DNA of 7,164 nucleotides, taken from contig JAQTRT010000169.1 in assembly GCA_028711675.1 (NCBI GenBank), positions 1 through 7,164 on the forward strand. Reading direction: 5' to 3'. The notes beneath the pieces were generated by a model. The model searched no databases, was not told where the DNA came from, and saw only the letters and a program-made list of their open reading frames with translations. Positions within the stretch are counted from its first letter, which is position 1. Each line of letters starts with the position of its first letter. Origin of the DNA: a bacterium. Its GTDB lineage: Bacteria; Spirochaetota; JAHITG01. Positions 1 to 7,098 of this stretch are shown in pieces. Position numbers and translations under genes: made by a program.

Positions 1-1
1 C

Positions 2-2176
2 GCGAATGATGTCGAGGACCTGATCGATACACAGGAACTGGAGGATGAGGATGTCGTGGAATCCCTCCAGAAATACATGGACGATCCTCTGGACCTGAAT
101 ACAGCCCTGGCCGAAGAGCTTCAGCAGCTTCCCGAGGTCACTCCTTTGATCGCGCTCCGGATCATCCAATACAGGAAACAGAACAAAGGTTTTAAAAATA
201 TCGATGAATTGAGAAAGGTCGCAGGCATTGAAGAAGAAATGTTCAATAACCTGAAGCCGTACGTGAAAGTAGGTTTCAAAGAGATTAAAGTCAAGGAAGA
301 AGGACGGGAAGTAAAAAAGCTGGTAAAGGAGAAGGATAAAGTCTTTGGAGGCAGGTTCATCCTGCGTATGTACAGCCGCCGGCCTATGGATGATGCTTAT
401 CTTTCCCGGACCACCAATACAGGCATCTCCAGTTATAAATTCCTGTATGACCGGCTTGATATCGACCTTTTCCGCCATTTCCATTTTGAGTTCATGGGGG
501 AACGGGACGTGGGAGAAGCCGGGGATGTGCCGGGAAGGTGGTTCAAGACAAAGGAACTTGAGATCTATGATATGGTCACCAAGAACTTTTACGTGGATAA
601 GTTCGGTCCTGTGACCAAAGTGCTGGTGGGCGATTACAGGCTGGAGACAGGCCAGGGCCTCGTTTTTGGAAACAGTTCAAAAGGCACGATATTAAAGCAG
701 TCGATTTACAAGGATCCGGTGAAGAAAAAGGATAAAGGCATTGCGCCCCACCATACAGCCAATATGTCCAGGAGCCTCTATGGCGCTGTCGGCCAGTTCC
801 AGTTCGGGCCTGTCATGGTCATGCCCATTTTTTCTAAGAAGAAATGGGATGTTCAATTGAAGAACCGCATCACGGCTGATACCAATAATTCGGATGATAA
901 TGACGCGGATGGATTGCCTGATCATCCGGCCACAGACCCCGACGGCCCAGGAAATGAGATAGCCACAGCCAGTTCTCTTGAAGATATTATCAGGGATTAC
1001 AGCGATATCCATATCTCTGAAACAGAGAAAGCCAATAAAGAGCTCCTTGAGCAGGTACTTTACGGCGGACGTGTGAAAGTGGAATTGCTGAAAAAAACAA
1101 TAAGCCTGGGAAGTACGTATTATTATACCAAATTTAATCATTTAATAGATCCTTATATTTTTGAGAATCCTTACCTGGATAATGTGAACAACAGATTTTA
1201 CGAATTCCGCGGACGGGACCTGAACTTGGGCAGTTTTGATCTTGATCTTTATTTCCGTAATTTTAATTTGTACGCTGAAATCGGCCGTTCCTGGCACAGG
1301 ATCGAGACCTTTCAGACCAACAGGGATAATCCGCGTTTCCCGGAATACAGCATGATAACGAACCTGAACGGGACCGTGGAAACCGGGTACGGCCGAATCA
1401 TAGGCCTGATCTCGGATTTCAAGCCGATCCGGCTCTCCACCCTGTACTATGACCTGGACGTGAATTTTTACAGCCCGTTCGCCAATGTGTTCAATGAAGA
1501 TGACCGGAATGTACAGGGCGTTCTCCAGGGGATCTACGGCAAGTTCAGCAGGGATTTAAAAATATGGGCCTATGCCAAGGCCTACCGGAATAAATGGCGT
1601 TCCTACAATCTGCCTGTGCTCTCGTACAAACAGGAGTACAAAGGCGGTTTTGAGAACAGGGTCGTGAAGAACGTGACCTTTGAGTGGCAGGGCACATACC
1701 AGTACGGTACGGACCAGTATGACCCGGAGGAAAAAAGGAGGTACGTGCTCCGTTACCAGCTCGATTGGCTGGCTTCCCGGATGGTCAACCTCCGCTTCCG
1801 GTATGAGGATACAGTCGTGCGGTTCCCGTACAGGAATAACGAGGAGGACCATGAGTATGATTACGGCCAGATGGCTTATGCCCATATCAAGATCAAGCCC
1901 ACCCAGCGCCTCTCTTTGTACAACCGGTTCATGTATTATTCCACCACCAGTTCCGAGAGCGCGGTATATGTGTATGAGAACGAGCTGAGCCTGTGGCCGG
2001 TTCCGGTCCGCAGCTTTTCCGGAAAGGGGTACAGGTTCTTCCTTTATCTGAGCAACCAGCTTACGAAGGAGTTTTCCTTTGAGGCCAAATACAGCGTGAC
2101 GCATCCTTATAATCTGGAAAAGACCTATGATCCTACCGAACATGATTACCGTTTCCAGATCGTGTATAAATGGTGA
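2..2176 (+). CDS. Helix-hairpin-helix (ComEA-like) domain / outer-membrane beta-barrel fusion protein, 5' partial
   Basis: The reading frame is open to the left edge (724 visible codons), so the GTG at 56 is probably an internal Val and the true start and signal peptide lie outside the window. Residues are numbered from the first visible codon. Residues 1-28 are acidic. Residues about 30-90 form a ComEA-type helix-hairpin-helix domain, with LDLNTA, a LP...A..II.YR hairpin, G-F...DEL and a second hairpin ending PYVKV. A Lys/Glu-rich linker follows, then about 600 residues rich in alternating aromatic and polar stretches ending in VYKW, as in an outer-membrane barrel. A VGDY....GQGL motif near residues 210-221 resembles, from memory, large HhH/barrel proteins of Bacteroidota-type genomes. 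An acidic insertion at about 293-319 looks like a calcium-binding surface loop. HhH domains usually bind DNA, so a periplasmic DNA contact is possible but unproven; the substrate is unknown. It is the first visible gene of a likely three-gene barrel operon. Confidence 0.85.
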   Translation, partial: ANDVEDLIDTQELEDEDVVESLQKYMDDPLDLNTALAEELQQLPEVTPLIALRIIQYRKQNKGFKNIDELRKVAGIEEEMFNNLKPYVKVGFKEIKVKEEGREVKKLVKEKDKVFGGRFILRMYSRRPMDDAYLSRTTNTGISSYKFLYDRLDIDLFRHFHFEFMGERDVGEAGDVPGRWFKTKELEIYDMVTKNFYVDKFGPVTKVLVGDYRLETGQGLVFGNSSKGTILKQSIYKDPVKKKDKGIAPHHTANMSRSLYGAVGQFQFGPVMVMPIFSKKKWDVQLKNRITADTNNSDDNDADGLPDHPATDPDGPGNEIATASSLEDIIRDYSDIHISETEKANKELLEQVLYGGRVKVELLKKTISLGSTYYYTKFNHLIDPYIFENPYLDNVNNRFYEFRGRDLNLGSFDLDLYFRNFNLYAEIGRSWHRIETFQTNRDNPRFPEYSMITNLNGTVETGYGRIIGLISDFKPIRLSTLYYDLDVNFYSPFANVFNEDDRNVQGVLQGIYGKFSRDLKIWAYAKAYRNKWRSYNLPVLSYKQEYKGGFENRVVKNVTFEWQGTYQYGTDQYDPEEKRRYVLRYQLDWLASRMVNLRFRYEDTVVRFPYRNNEEDHEYDYGQMAYAHIKIKPTQRLSLYNRFMYYSTTSSESAVYVYENELSLWPVPVRSFSGKGYRFFLYLSNQLTKEFSFEAKYSVTHPYNLEKTYDPTEHDYRFQIVYKW

Positions 2177-2183
2177 AAGAAGA

Positions 2184-3485
2184 ATGAAAAGTATTTTTGT
2201 TATTATATGGTCTGTTTTGTGGCTTGGTCCCCTTCAGGGATATACTTATCTGGAAGGGATGTTCCTGGGTGACCCGTTCCTTTCTCTGGACAGCCGGTCC
2301 CTGGGTATGGGCGGCACGAGCCTCGGGTTTCACAGTGCGCCGGCTTCTATCAGGAACAATCCCGGTAACATCGGTCTGGCAAAAAAGATCACGGTGCAGG
2401 TGAACGGCGAAATTTTTCTGCACAGCGAAAAGATACTGAACATAACCGGCAGCGGCAGTGAATTGAAATACAGCGACCAGAATATCAACAGCGGGCAGTA
2501 TCTTAACCTGAGTTCAGCCGGGCTTGTCCTGCCTGTGCTCGATGTTTTCTGTGTGGGCCTGGATTACCATCAGCCGTTCGATTTCCAGTATGAGAATACG
2601 ACCTATCAGTACAAGTCCGCGAACCAGCGAAGCGGCTTGTATGACCTCAGCCAGACAGGATCCCTTCGAAGCTTCTCCCTGGCTCTGGCCTGTCATTACA
2701 AAGAGGTCATCTCTGTCGGCGCGGCTTTTAATCTGCTGAGCGGGTCCCTGAAAGGGAGGAACAGGCTGTACAGTTATCCTGACCGGAAAAGCCTGTTAAC
2801 GGACCAGGAGAACAAGACCAGCCTGGACGGGGCTAATATGAATATCGGTGTGAACACAGGCATCACGCGTAATCTTCATGCCGGTGCTTTTTTCCAGACC
2901 GGGTATAAGATGACGTTTAAGACCGATAGCCGGGACCTGATCCTTGGTTCCCGGACAAAAGATGAATATTATATCCTTTATCCAAAAAGGTACGGGATCG
3001 GCCTGGCGTATAAGGTCTTGACAGGTCATGATGCCCTGGTGGCCCTGGATTTCATTTTTACGCCCTGGGACCAGGACGCGAAATATAAGGACCTGGCCGC
3101 AGCAGGTGCCAAGGAGCAGAAGCTTGATACGATTAGTCCATACCAGTATCTCACGGACACGTATGAGCTTCATCTGGGAGCCGAACATCTTCTGATACTG
3201 GTGCCCAAGGTATTAAGGCTGCCCATCCGGTACGGCCTGATGTGGGTTCCTTCTTACCTGAATGACAGGATCGAGATGGCCGTGTTCACCCTTGGTTTCG
3301 GGCTGGACGGGACTTATCTGTTCGGTCTGGACACACGGCTTGATATAAGCCTGGGCCTGGGCAAGAGGAACTTTATCGGTATCTATGGTAAAGAGCCCTA
3401 TGATTCTGATGTGCCGCTGGACCTGAAACAGAGGATCGATGAAAGCATTCAGCTCATCAACGTAAGTTTTATGATAGAGTTCTGA
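2184..3485 (+). CDS. FadL/PorV-like outer-membrane beta-barrel protein, paralogue 1
   Basis: This 433-residue protein starts at the ATG at 2184. An in-frame ATG exists at 2127, but it lies inside the upstream gene and would bury the signal peptide. From 2184 the protein opens with a short basic end, a hydrophobic core and a likely cleavage after LQG (residue 19). The mature N-terminus has GDP (29-31), R38, a Gly-rich GMGG stretch and NNP (58-60) followed by GL..KIT.QVN. This resembles the early NP.GL motif of FadL and PorV/UPF0164-type barrels. Alternating beta-strand patterns fill the rest, a GAEH motif sits at 332-335, and the C-terminus is FMIEF with a terminal Phe for BAM recognition. Only a weak purine-rich ribosome site precedes the start, 7 nt after the upstream stop, so translation may be coupled. 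Placement in the outer membrane is well supported. The substrate, whether hydrophobic compound uptake or a secretion-shuttle role like PorV, cannot be told. Confidence 0.85.
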   Translation: MKSIFVIIWSVLWLGPLQGYTYLEGMFLGDPFLSLDSRSLGMGGTSLGFHSAPASIRNNPGNIGLAKKITVQVNGEIFLHSEKILNITGSGSELKYSDQNINSGQYLNLSSAGLVLPVLDVFCVGLDYHQPFDFQYENTTYQYKSANQRSGLYDLSQTGSLRSFSLALACHYKEVISVGAAFNLLSGSLKGRNRLYSYPDRKSLLTDQENKTSLDGANMNIGVNTGITRNLHAGAFFQTGYKMTFKTDSRDLILGSRTKDEYYILYPKRYGIGLAYKVLTGHDALVALDFIFTPWDQDAKYKDLAAAGAKEQKLDTISPYQYLTDTYELHLGAEHLLILVPKVLRLPIRYGLMWVPSYLNDRIEMAVFTLGFGLDGTYLFGLDTRLDISLGLGKRNFIGIYGKEPYDSDVPLDLKQRIDESIQLINVSFMIEF

Positions 3486-3488
3486 AAT

Positions 3489-3493
3489 AAGGA
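3489..3493 (+). promoter_or_regulatory. Ribosome binding site of the second barrel paralogue
   Basis: AAGGA lies 5 nt before the ATG at 3499 in the 13-nt gap after the preceding stop. It supports that start and shows that this gene has its own Shine-Dalgarno site, unlike the TPR gene downstream. Confidence 0.7.
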
Positions 3494-3498
3494 AAAGT

Positions 3499-4860
3499 AT
3501 GAGAGCGAAAGGACTGTTATTATTATTTATGTGCGTACCGGTTCTCGTGTCCGGGTATTCGTTCTACCAGGATTACTATTATACCATGGGTGATCCTGTG
3601 TTTGGCGTCAATGCCAGGCAGCTGGCCCTGGCCGGGAGCACGGGCCTCATTCCGGACGGGGCAGCCAGTCTGGTGAATAACCCGGCATACCTTGGCCTCA
3701 ATAAAAGGATCACGTTCCAGGTAAACGCTGAGATGGCTTCGGTATCAGAAGAGGTCAGGACATTATTTTCGGAAGATAATGAGGATCTCCAGAACAATTC
3801 ATTTATCGTCTGGGGCTATGATAATATCGGATTAAGTTATCCTGTCGCGGACTTCCTCATCCTGGGAGCGGGATATTATAAATATATGGACCTGAATTAT
3901 CAGTACAATTTTTATGAATATACGTTCAACGATGACCTTGGTTCCAGCGGAGAATATGTGCGTACCGGTATCAGCCGGTATGAAAAGAAGGGGGATATCA
4001 AAAAGATACCTATCGGCGTTTCAGCGGATATCCGGGAAACCCTTCTGTTCGGATTTTCCTATAACGTGATCAGGGGTTCCGGCGAAGAATTCTATACGAA
4101 AGATATCTTTACCAACCGGAATGATCCCTATATAGAATCGGATTCCACTTACCGGTCAGGCAGTATCAGCGCTGGATTGGTCATCCGCGTGACACGCGGT
4201 ATCTCCCTGGGCGGGTACTTTGAGACAGGCGCGGAGATGAAGATCGATTCCCAAGTCCGTGCCGGTTTGGAATCGACCAATCAGCAGCAGGAGGAGAAGA
4301 TCTCCTCTGTCATTAAATATCCTTCCCGGTTGGGACTGAACATCAGTATCCAGCCTCATGACGCGTACAGCTCCAGTATCACGGCCGATATCCGGTTGAA
4401 CAACTGGAAAGGAGCCTCTGTAAGGATCGATGATTTTTCAGGTGATTATCCTGCTGCCGTGACGAGCCAGACCGATATCTACCATTACCGGAAAGAGACC
4501 AGGCTCTCCGAGGTTTGTTCCGGACTCCGGGATGTCCTGGAATTTTCCTTTGGAGCGGAGCATGTGTTTCCCATGGGCCAGAACGTTAAGATGCCGGTCC
4601 GCTACGGATTCCTCTACAGGCCTTCTCCTTTCAGCCGGGATGTGCAGCTAACCGCTGTCTCCCTGGGTGCAGGGCTTCAGCTTGTTCCTTACCGAAAACT
4701 TCTTATGGAGATAGATTTCGGCTATCTGTACGGTGTGAGGGAGGTTATAGATTATCAGGAAGGGCTTTATCCTGCTGTCCTGGCCGGGGACAGCGCTTTT
4801 ATCAGGAAGATCAAGGAAAACTTCAATATCTTCATGCTTTCCATAACTGTTAAGTATTGA
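3499..4860 (+). CDS. FadL/PorV-like outer-membrane beta-barrel protein, paralogue 2
   Basis: This 453-residue protein has a clear signal peptide: MRAK, a Leu-rich core, and probable cleavage after VSG (residue 19). It is a tandem paralogue of the preceding gene. GDP (31-33), R40, NNP (60-62) and GL..KRIT.QVN (66-76) align with the neighbour at a constant offset of two residues. The GAEH motif (352-355) lies exactly 101 residues from the C-terminus in both proteins and is followed in both by a P.RYG stretch and a Ser/Gly-rich SLG.G or TLGFG strand. The centre has diverged more, as expected for surface loops. The C-terminus ITVKY ends in Tyr, a plausible BAM signal. It is probably cotranscribed with the two upstream genes and ends the barrel operon. 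The two copies may form a hetero-oligomer or have different substrates; neither can be decided from the sequence. Confidence 0.87.
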   Translation: MRAKGLLLLFMCVPVLVSGYSFYQDYYYTMGDPVFGVNARQLALAGSTGLIPDGAASLVNNPAYLGLNKRITFQVNAEMASVSEEVRTLFSEDNEDLQNNSFIVWGYDNIGLSYPVADFLILGAGYYKYMDLNYQYNFYEYTFNDDLGSSGEYVRTGISRYEKKGDIKKIPIGVSADIRETLLFGFSYNVIRGSGEEFYTKDIFTNRNDPYIESDSTYRSGSISAGLVIRVTRGISLGGYFETGAEMKIDSQVRAGLESTNQQQEEKISSVIKYPSRLGLNISIQPHDAYSSSITADIRLNNWKGASVRIDDFSGDYPAAVTSQTDIYHYRKETRLSEVCSGLRDVLEFSFGAEHVFPMGQNVKMPVRYGFLYRPSPFSRDVQLTAVSLGAGLQLVPYRKLLMEIDFGYLYGVREVIDYQEGLYPAVLAGDSAFIRKIKENFNIFMLSITVKY

Positions 4861-4896
4861 TGTTCAAAGGCACATCTCCGGTACCTAAAAAAGACA

Positions 4897-4933
4897 TTGA
4901 CTTTTAAGCATAAAACTATATTATTAGTATAAT
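4897..4933 (+). promoter_or_regulatory. Sigma-70-like promoter for the TPR-mreB pair
   Basis: TTGACT (4897-4902) matches five of six bases of the -35 consensus. With a 16-bp spacer it is followed by TATTAT (4919-4924), five of six for the -10 box. A perfect TATAAT also occurs at 4928-4933 but is 25 bp from the -35 and ends 4 nt before the ATG. Initiation from the 4919 box would start around 4931 and leave a leader of only about 7 nt. The site lies in the only sizeable gap between the genes and separates the barrel operon from the TPR-mreB pair. Confidence 0.6.
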
Positions 4934-4937
4934 TTTT

Positions 4938-5945
4938 ATGAAGGGTTACAGGTATTATCACAAGCGGAAGAGCGTTAAGCTGAAGATATTTTTTATTGTT
5001 TTATTATCAGCAGCGGTGATCTATATTTTAATAAAAAGCATCAATATCCTGCCGCTCTTCCAGAGCAGGAAGATCGATTATAAATCGATACAGGCTTCGC
5101 TCTACAGATATGATGCGGAAACGGACAGGATGGAAAGAAAAATATTGCTCAATAAAACGACGAAATGGCTCAATAAGATCACTTCCGGGATGGAGGAGAT
5201 ACACGACAGCAACCTGCTCTATTTCCTCGGCAGTATTAATTTAAGACGCGCTTTGCTGGAGTACAACAAGGAACTCCGCAACATGTACCTGGACAAGGCT
5301 GTATATTATTTCCGTAAGGCCCTTGTATTTATCAAGGATAATAAAGGGCTTAGCGTAGTTCATTTCGAGCTCGGGAAAAGTTATTTTTACAAAGGGGAGT
5401 ATTATTATTATGAAAGCCTGCTGGAACTGGAAACAGCCGCAAAACTCGGTTATGACAAGGAAAAAACCGGAAAGATCGTTTCCTTCATCCGGTTTAAAAC
5501 AGGGGATATCAGCGAGATCAATGAACTCATCGGGAATTTCAGGGAGAGCAGGTCTGGAACCGTGGAGAATTATTTTTACGACGCCCATACCTATAAGAAC
5601 AATAAGGATAACAGGAAATCCCAGGAGACTTTCCTGAAAGTGCTGGAGTATTTCAGCCGGAATCCTGTCCGTACCGAAGAGGAAAAATATATTTTCTATA
5701 GGACCTTGTATTCCCTTGGATGGCTTTGTTTTGAGAAGGGCGATTATAAGAGTTCCCTGGAATATTATAAGAAGGTCCTGGTCTATGATGAGAAAGATGC
5801 GGATGTTTATTACTGGCTGGGCAAGGTATACCAGGCCGTGAAAAACACGGCCCAGGCCAGGAAGATGTGGGAAAAAGTTCTGGAGATCGACCCGCATCAC
5901 CAGAACGCAAAAAATAAATTAAAAAGCATAAAGCGAGGTAAATAA
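4938..5945 (+). CDS. Membrane-anchored tetratricopeptide-repeat (TPR) protein
   Basis: This 335-residue protein begins with a Lys/Arg/Tyr-rich stretch (1-16), then one hydrophobic helix (about 17-32, IFFIVLLSAAVIYI). There is no obvious cleavage site, so it is likely an uncleaved anchor with the body outside the cytoplasm by the positive-inside rule. The rest is helical with TPR signatures. One unit at about 138-171 has G-Y-F...Y and a GY ending. Weaker ones lie at about 208-240. The best pair is at 253-286 (LG-CFEKGDY..SLEYY.KVL) and 287-320 (YYWLGKVYQA...A...WEKVLEIDP). TPRs form protein-binding scaffolds. No Shine-Dalgarno precedes the ATG and no other in-frame ATG precedes it after a stop at 4911-4913, so translation may be near-leaderless. 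mreB follows after 3 nt, suggesting cotranscription and perhaps a role in cell-wall elongation. That function is inferred from context only. Confidence 0.88.
   Translation: MKGYRYYHKRKSVKLKIFFIVLLSAAVIYILIKSINILPLFQSRKIDYKSIQASLYRYDAETDRMERKILLNKTTKWLNKITSGMEEIHDSNLLYFLGSINLRRALLEYNKELRNMYLDKAVYYFRKALVFIKDNKGLSVVHFELGKSYFYKGEYYYYESLLELETAAKLGYDKEKTGKIVSFIRFKTGDISEINELIGNFRESRSGTVENYFYDAHTYKNNKDNRKSQETFLKVLEYFSRNPVRTEEEKYIFYRTLYSLGWLCFEKGDYKSSLEYYKKVLVYDEKDADVYYWLGKVYQAVKNTAQARKMWEKVLEIDPHHQNAKNKLKSIKRGK
5935..5939 (+). promoter_or_regulatory. Ribosome binding site of mreB
   Basis: GAGGT lies inside the last codons of the TPR gene, 9 nt before the mreB ATG at 5949. It supports this start and indicates that mreB is read from the same message as the TPR gene. 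Confidence 0.65.
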
Positions 5946-5948
5946 GAT

Positions 5949-6995
5949 ATGGCGATACTGGACAAGTTATATGGATTATTTTCCAATGATCTGGGAATAG
6001 ATCTGGGGACCGTCAATACGCTGGTGCATGTACGCGGGCAGGGGATCGTACTGAGCGAACCTTCGGTTGTGGCCGTGCAGAGCGGAACCAATAAGGTCCT
6101 GGCCGTAGGACAGGAAGCCAAGAAAATGATCGGGCGTACACCCGGCGATATCAAGGCTATCCGTCCCATGAGGGACGGCGTTATCGCCGATTTCGAGATC
6201 GTGGAGAAGATGATCCGTTATTTCATCGAAAAGGTCCACAACCGGAGAACGTTCGTACGGCCGCGTGTGGTCATCGGCGTGCCGGGCAGCATCACGGAAG
6301 TTGAAAAACGCGCGGTGCGGGAATCCGTAGAGCAGGCCGGGGCCAGGGAAATATTCCTGATCGAGGAGGCTCTGGCTGCCGCGATCGGCGCCAATCTGCC
6401 TATCCAGGAACCGTCCGGGAGCATGATCGTGGATATCGGCGGCGGGACATCGGAAATCGCGGTCATTTCCCTCGGAGGAATTGTTATCAGCCGTTCCATC
6501 CGCGTTGCCGGCGATGAATTCGACGAAGCCATCATCAATTATTTACGGAAAAAGCATAATCTGGTTATCGGCGAGATCACGGCTGAAGAGATTAAGATCA
6601 AGATCGGCAGTGTTTATCCCGACAAGAATGACAAGAAAATGAAGATGGACGTGAAAGGGCGTGATGCTGTGACCGGGCTGCCGCGGACCATGATACTGGA
6701 CGCGCCGGAAGTCAGGAAAGCCTTTGAGGAACCGTTGAATGCTATCATAGAGGCCATCAAGCAGTCTCTGGACGAAACACCGCCTGAACTGGCCGCTGAT
6801 ATCTGCGACAAAGGGATCGTGCTGAGCGGCGGCGGAGCTTTGCTCCGCGGTTTGGATATTTTACTCTCCAGGGTTACCAATGTTCCGGTCATCATGGCTG
6901 AAAATCCCCTGATCGTCGTGGCCATGGGAACGGGCAAGTTCCTGGATGAGATTAAATTTATCAACCAGAAGATATATAAATCGGAAGTACGCTGA
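5949..6995 (+). CDS. mreB: Rod shape-determining protein MreB
   Basis: MreB is a bacterial actin that forms membrane-bound filaments and guides peptidoglycan synthesis during cell elongation. At 348 residues it has the normal family length. The N-terminus (MAILDKLYGLFSND) resembles the amphipathic membrane-binding helix of Gram-negative MreBs. The ATP-binding parts are present in order: phosphate 1 loop GIDLGTVNT (16-24), the IEE.LAAAIGA connecting helix (138-148) with the probable catalytic Glu, phosphate 2 loop DIGGGTSE (162-169), KIKIGS.YP (216-224) and adenosine loop GIVLSGGGALLRG (289-301), then PLIVVAMGTG near the end. The one deviation seen is Ala141, where most MreBs have Pro after the Glu pair. 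The gene starts 3 nt after the TPR gene and has a good Shine-Dalgarno. No mreC follows in the visible sequence, unless it begins at the extreme right edge. Identification is certain. Confidence 0.98.
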   Translation: MAILDKLYGLFSNDLGIDLGTVNTLVHVRGQGIVLSEPSVVAVQSGTNKVLAVGQEAKKMIGRTPGDIKAIRPMRDGVIADFEIVEKMIRYFIEKVHNRRTFVRPRVVIGVPGSITEVEKRAVRESVEQAGAREIFLIEEALAAAIGANLPIQEPSGSMIVDIGGGTSEIAVISLGGIVISRSIRVAGDEFDEAIINYLRKKHNLVIGEITAEEIKIKIGSVYPDKNDKKMKMDVKGRDAVTGLPRTMILDAPEVRKAFEEPLNAIIEAIKQSLDETPPELAADICDKGIVLSGGGALLRGLDILLSRVTNVPVIMAENPLIVVAMGTGKFLDEIKFINQKIYKSEVR

Positions 6996-6997
6996 AG

Positions 6998-7089
6998 AAA
7001 GCAAGAAAGGTCATAGAGGTTTTAAAGATGATAAAGGTGAATATAATTTCCCCTCTATCACCTTTAAGACCTTTTTTGCCTTTATCATC
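6998..7089. repeat. Cluster of overlapping, interleaved inverted repeats after mreB
   Basis: Four complementary arm pairs occupy this 92-nt stretch. AAAGGTCATAGAGG (7006-7019) pairs with 7052-7065 at 13 of 14 positions. GATGATAAAGG (7027-7037) pairs perfectly with CCTTTATCATC (7079-7089). TAAAGGTGA (7032-7040) pairs perfectly with TCACCTTTA (7058-7066). 6998-7012 pairs with 7068-7082 at 13 of 15 positions, plus one G-U in RNA. The arms share words such as AAAGGT and GATA, so several folds are mutually exclusive, and the first two pairs are interleaved as in a pseudoknot. The stretch begins 2 nt after the mreB stop and lacks a convincing gene. It may be a degenerate palindromic intergenic repeat or a 3' regulatory/terminator structure. 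Confidence 0.8.
7006..7077 (+). terminator. Possible intrinsic terminator of the TPR-mreB transcript
   Basis: One fold of the inverted-repeat cluster has AAAGGTC (7006-7012) pairing with GACCTTT (7068-7074) around an inner 9-bp stem (7032-7040 with 7058-7066). The GACC arm runs straight into six T residues (7072-7077). This gives a branched, bulged hairpin with a T tract, plausible but not textbook because the loop side has a 19-nt bulge and part of the T tract can pair. Confidence 0.4.
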
Positions 7090-7098
7090 CCTGTTCCG

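Noticed and set aside
56..58. GTG at 56 as the start of the first gene
   Set aside because: The same frame is open back to position 2 with acidic codons continuing the protein. There is no Shine-Dalgarno and no signal peptide after 56, although the protein needs one to reach the outer membrane.
1556..2143. 195-codon open frame on the minus strand
   Set aside because: It lies wholly opposite a well-supported barrel gene, and its translation has no recognisable domain. It is a frame shadow.
2127..2183. ATG at 2127 as the start of the first FadL/PorV-like gene
   Set aside because: It overlaps the upstream gene by 50 nt and puts 19 polar residues before a clean signal peptide that begins at 2184.
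4861..4896. Terminator after the barrel operon
   Set aside because: Only a 6-bp GGTACC palindrome and a short A-run are present. There is no stem-loop followed by a T tract.
5241..5900. 219-codon open frame on the minus strand
   Set aside because: It lies opposite the TPR gene, whose frame carries clear TPR signatures. The antisense translation shows no family features.
6998..7089. CRISPR-like array
   Set aside because: The repeated words are short, inverted and overlapping. There are no regularly spaced direct repeats with unique spacers and no cas gene.
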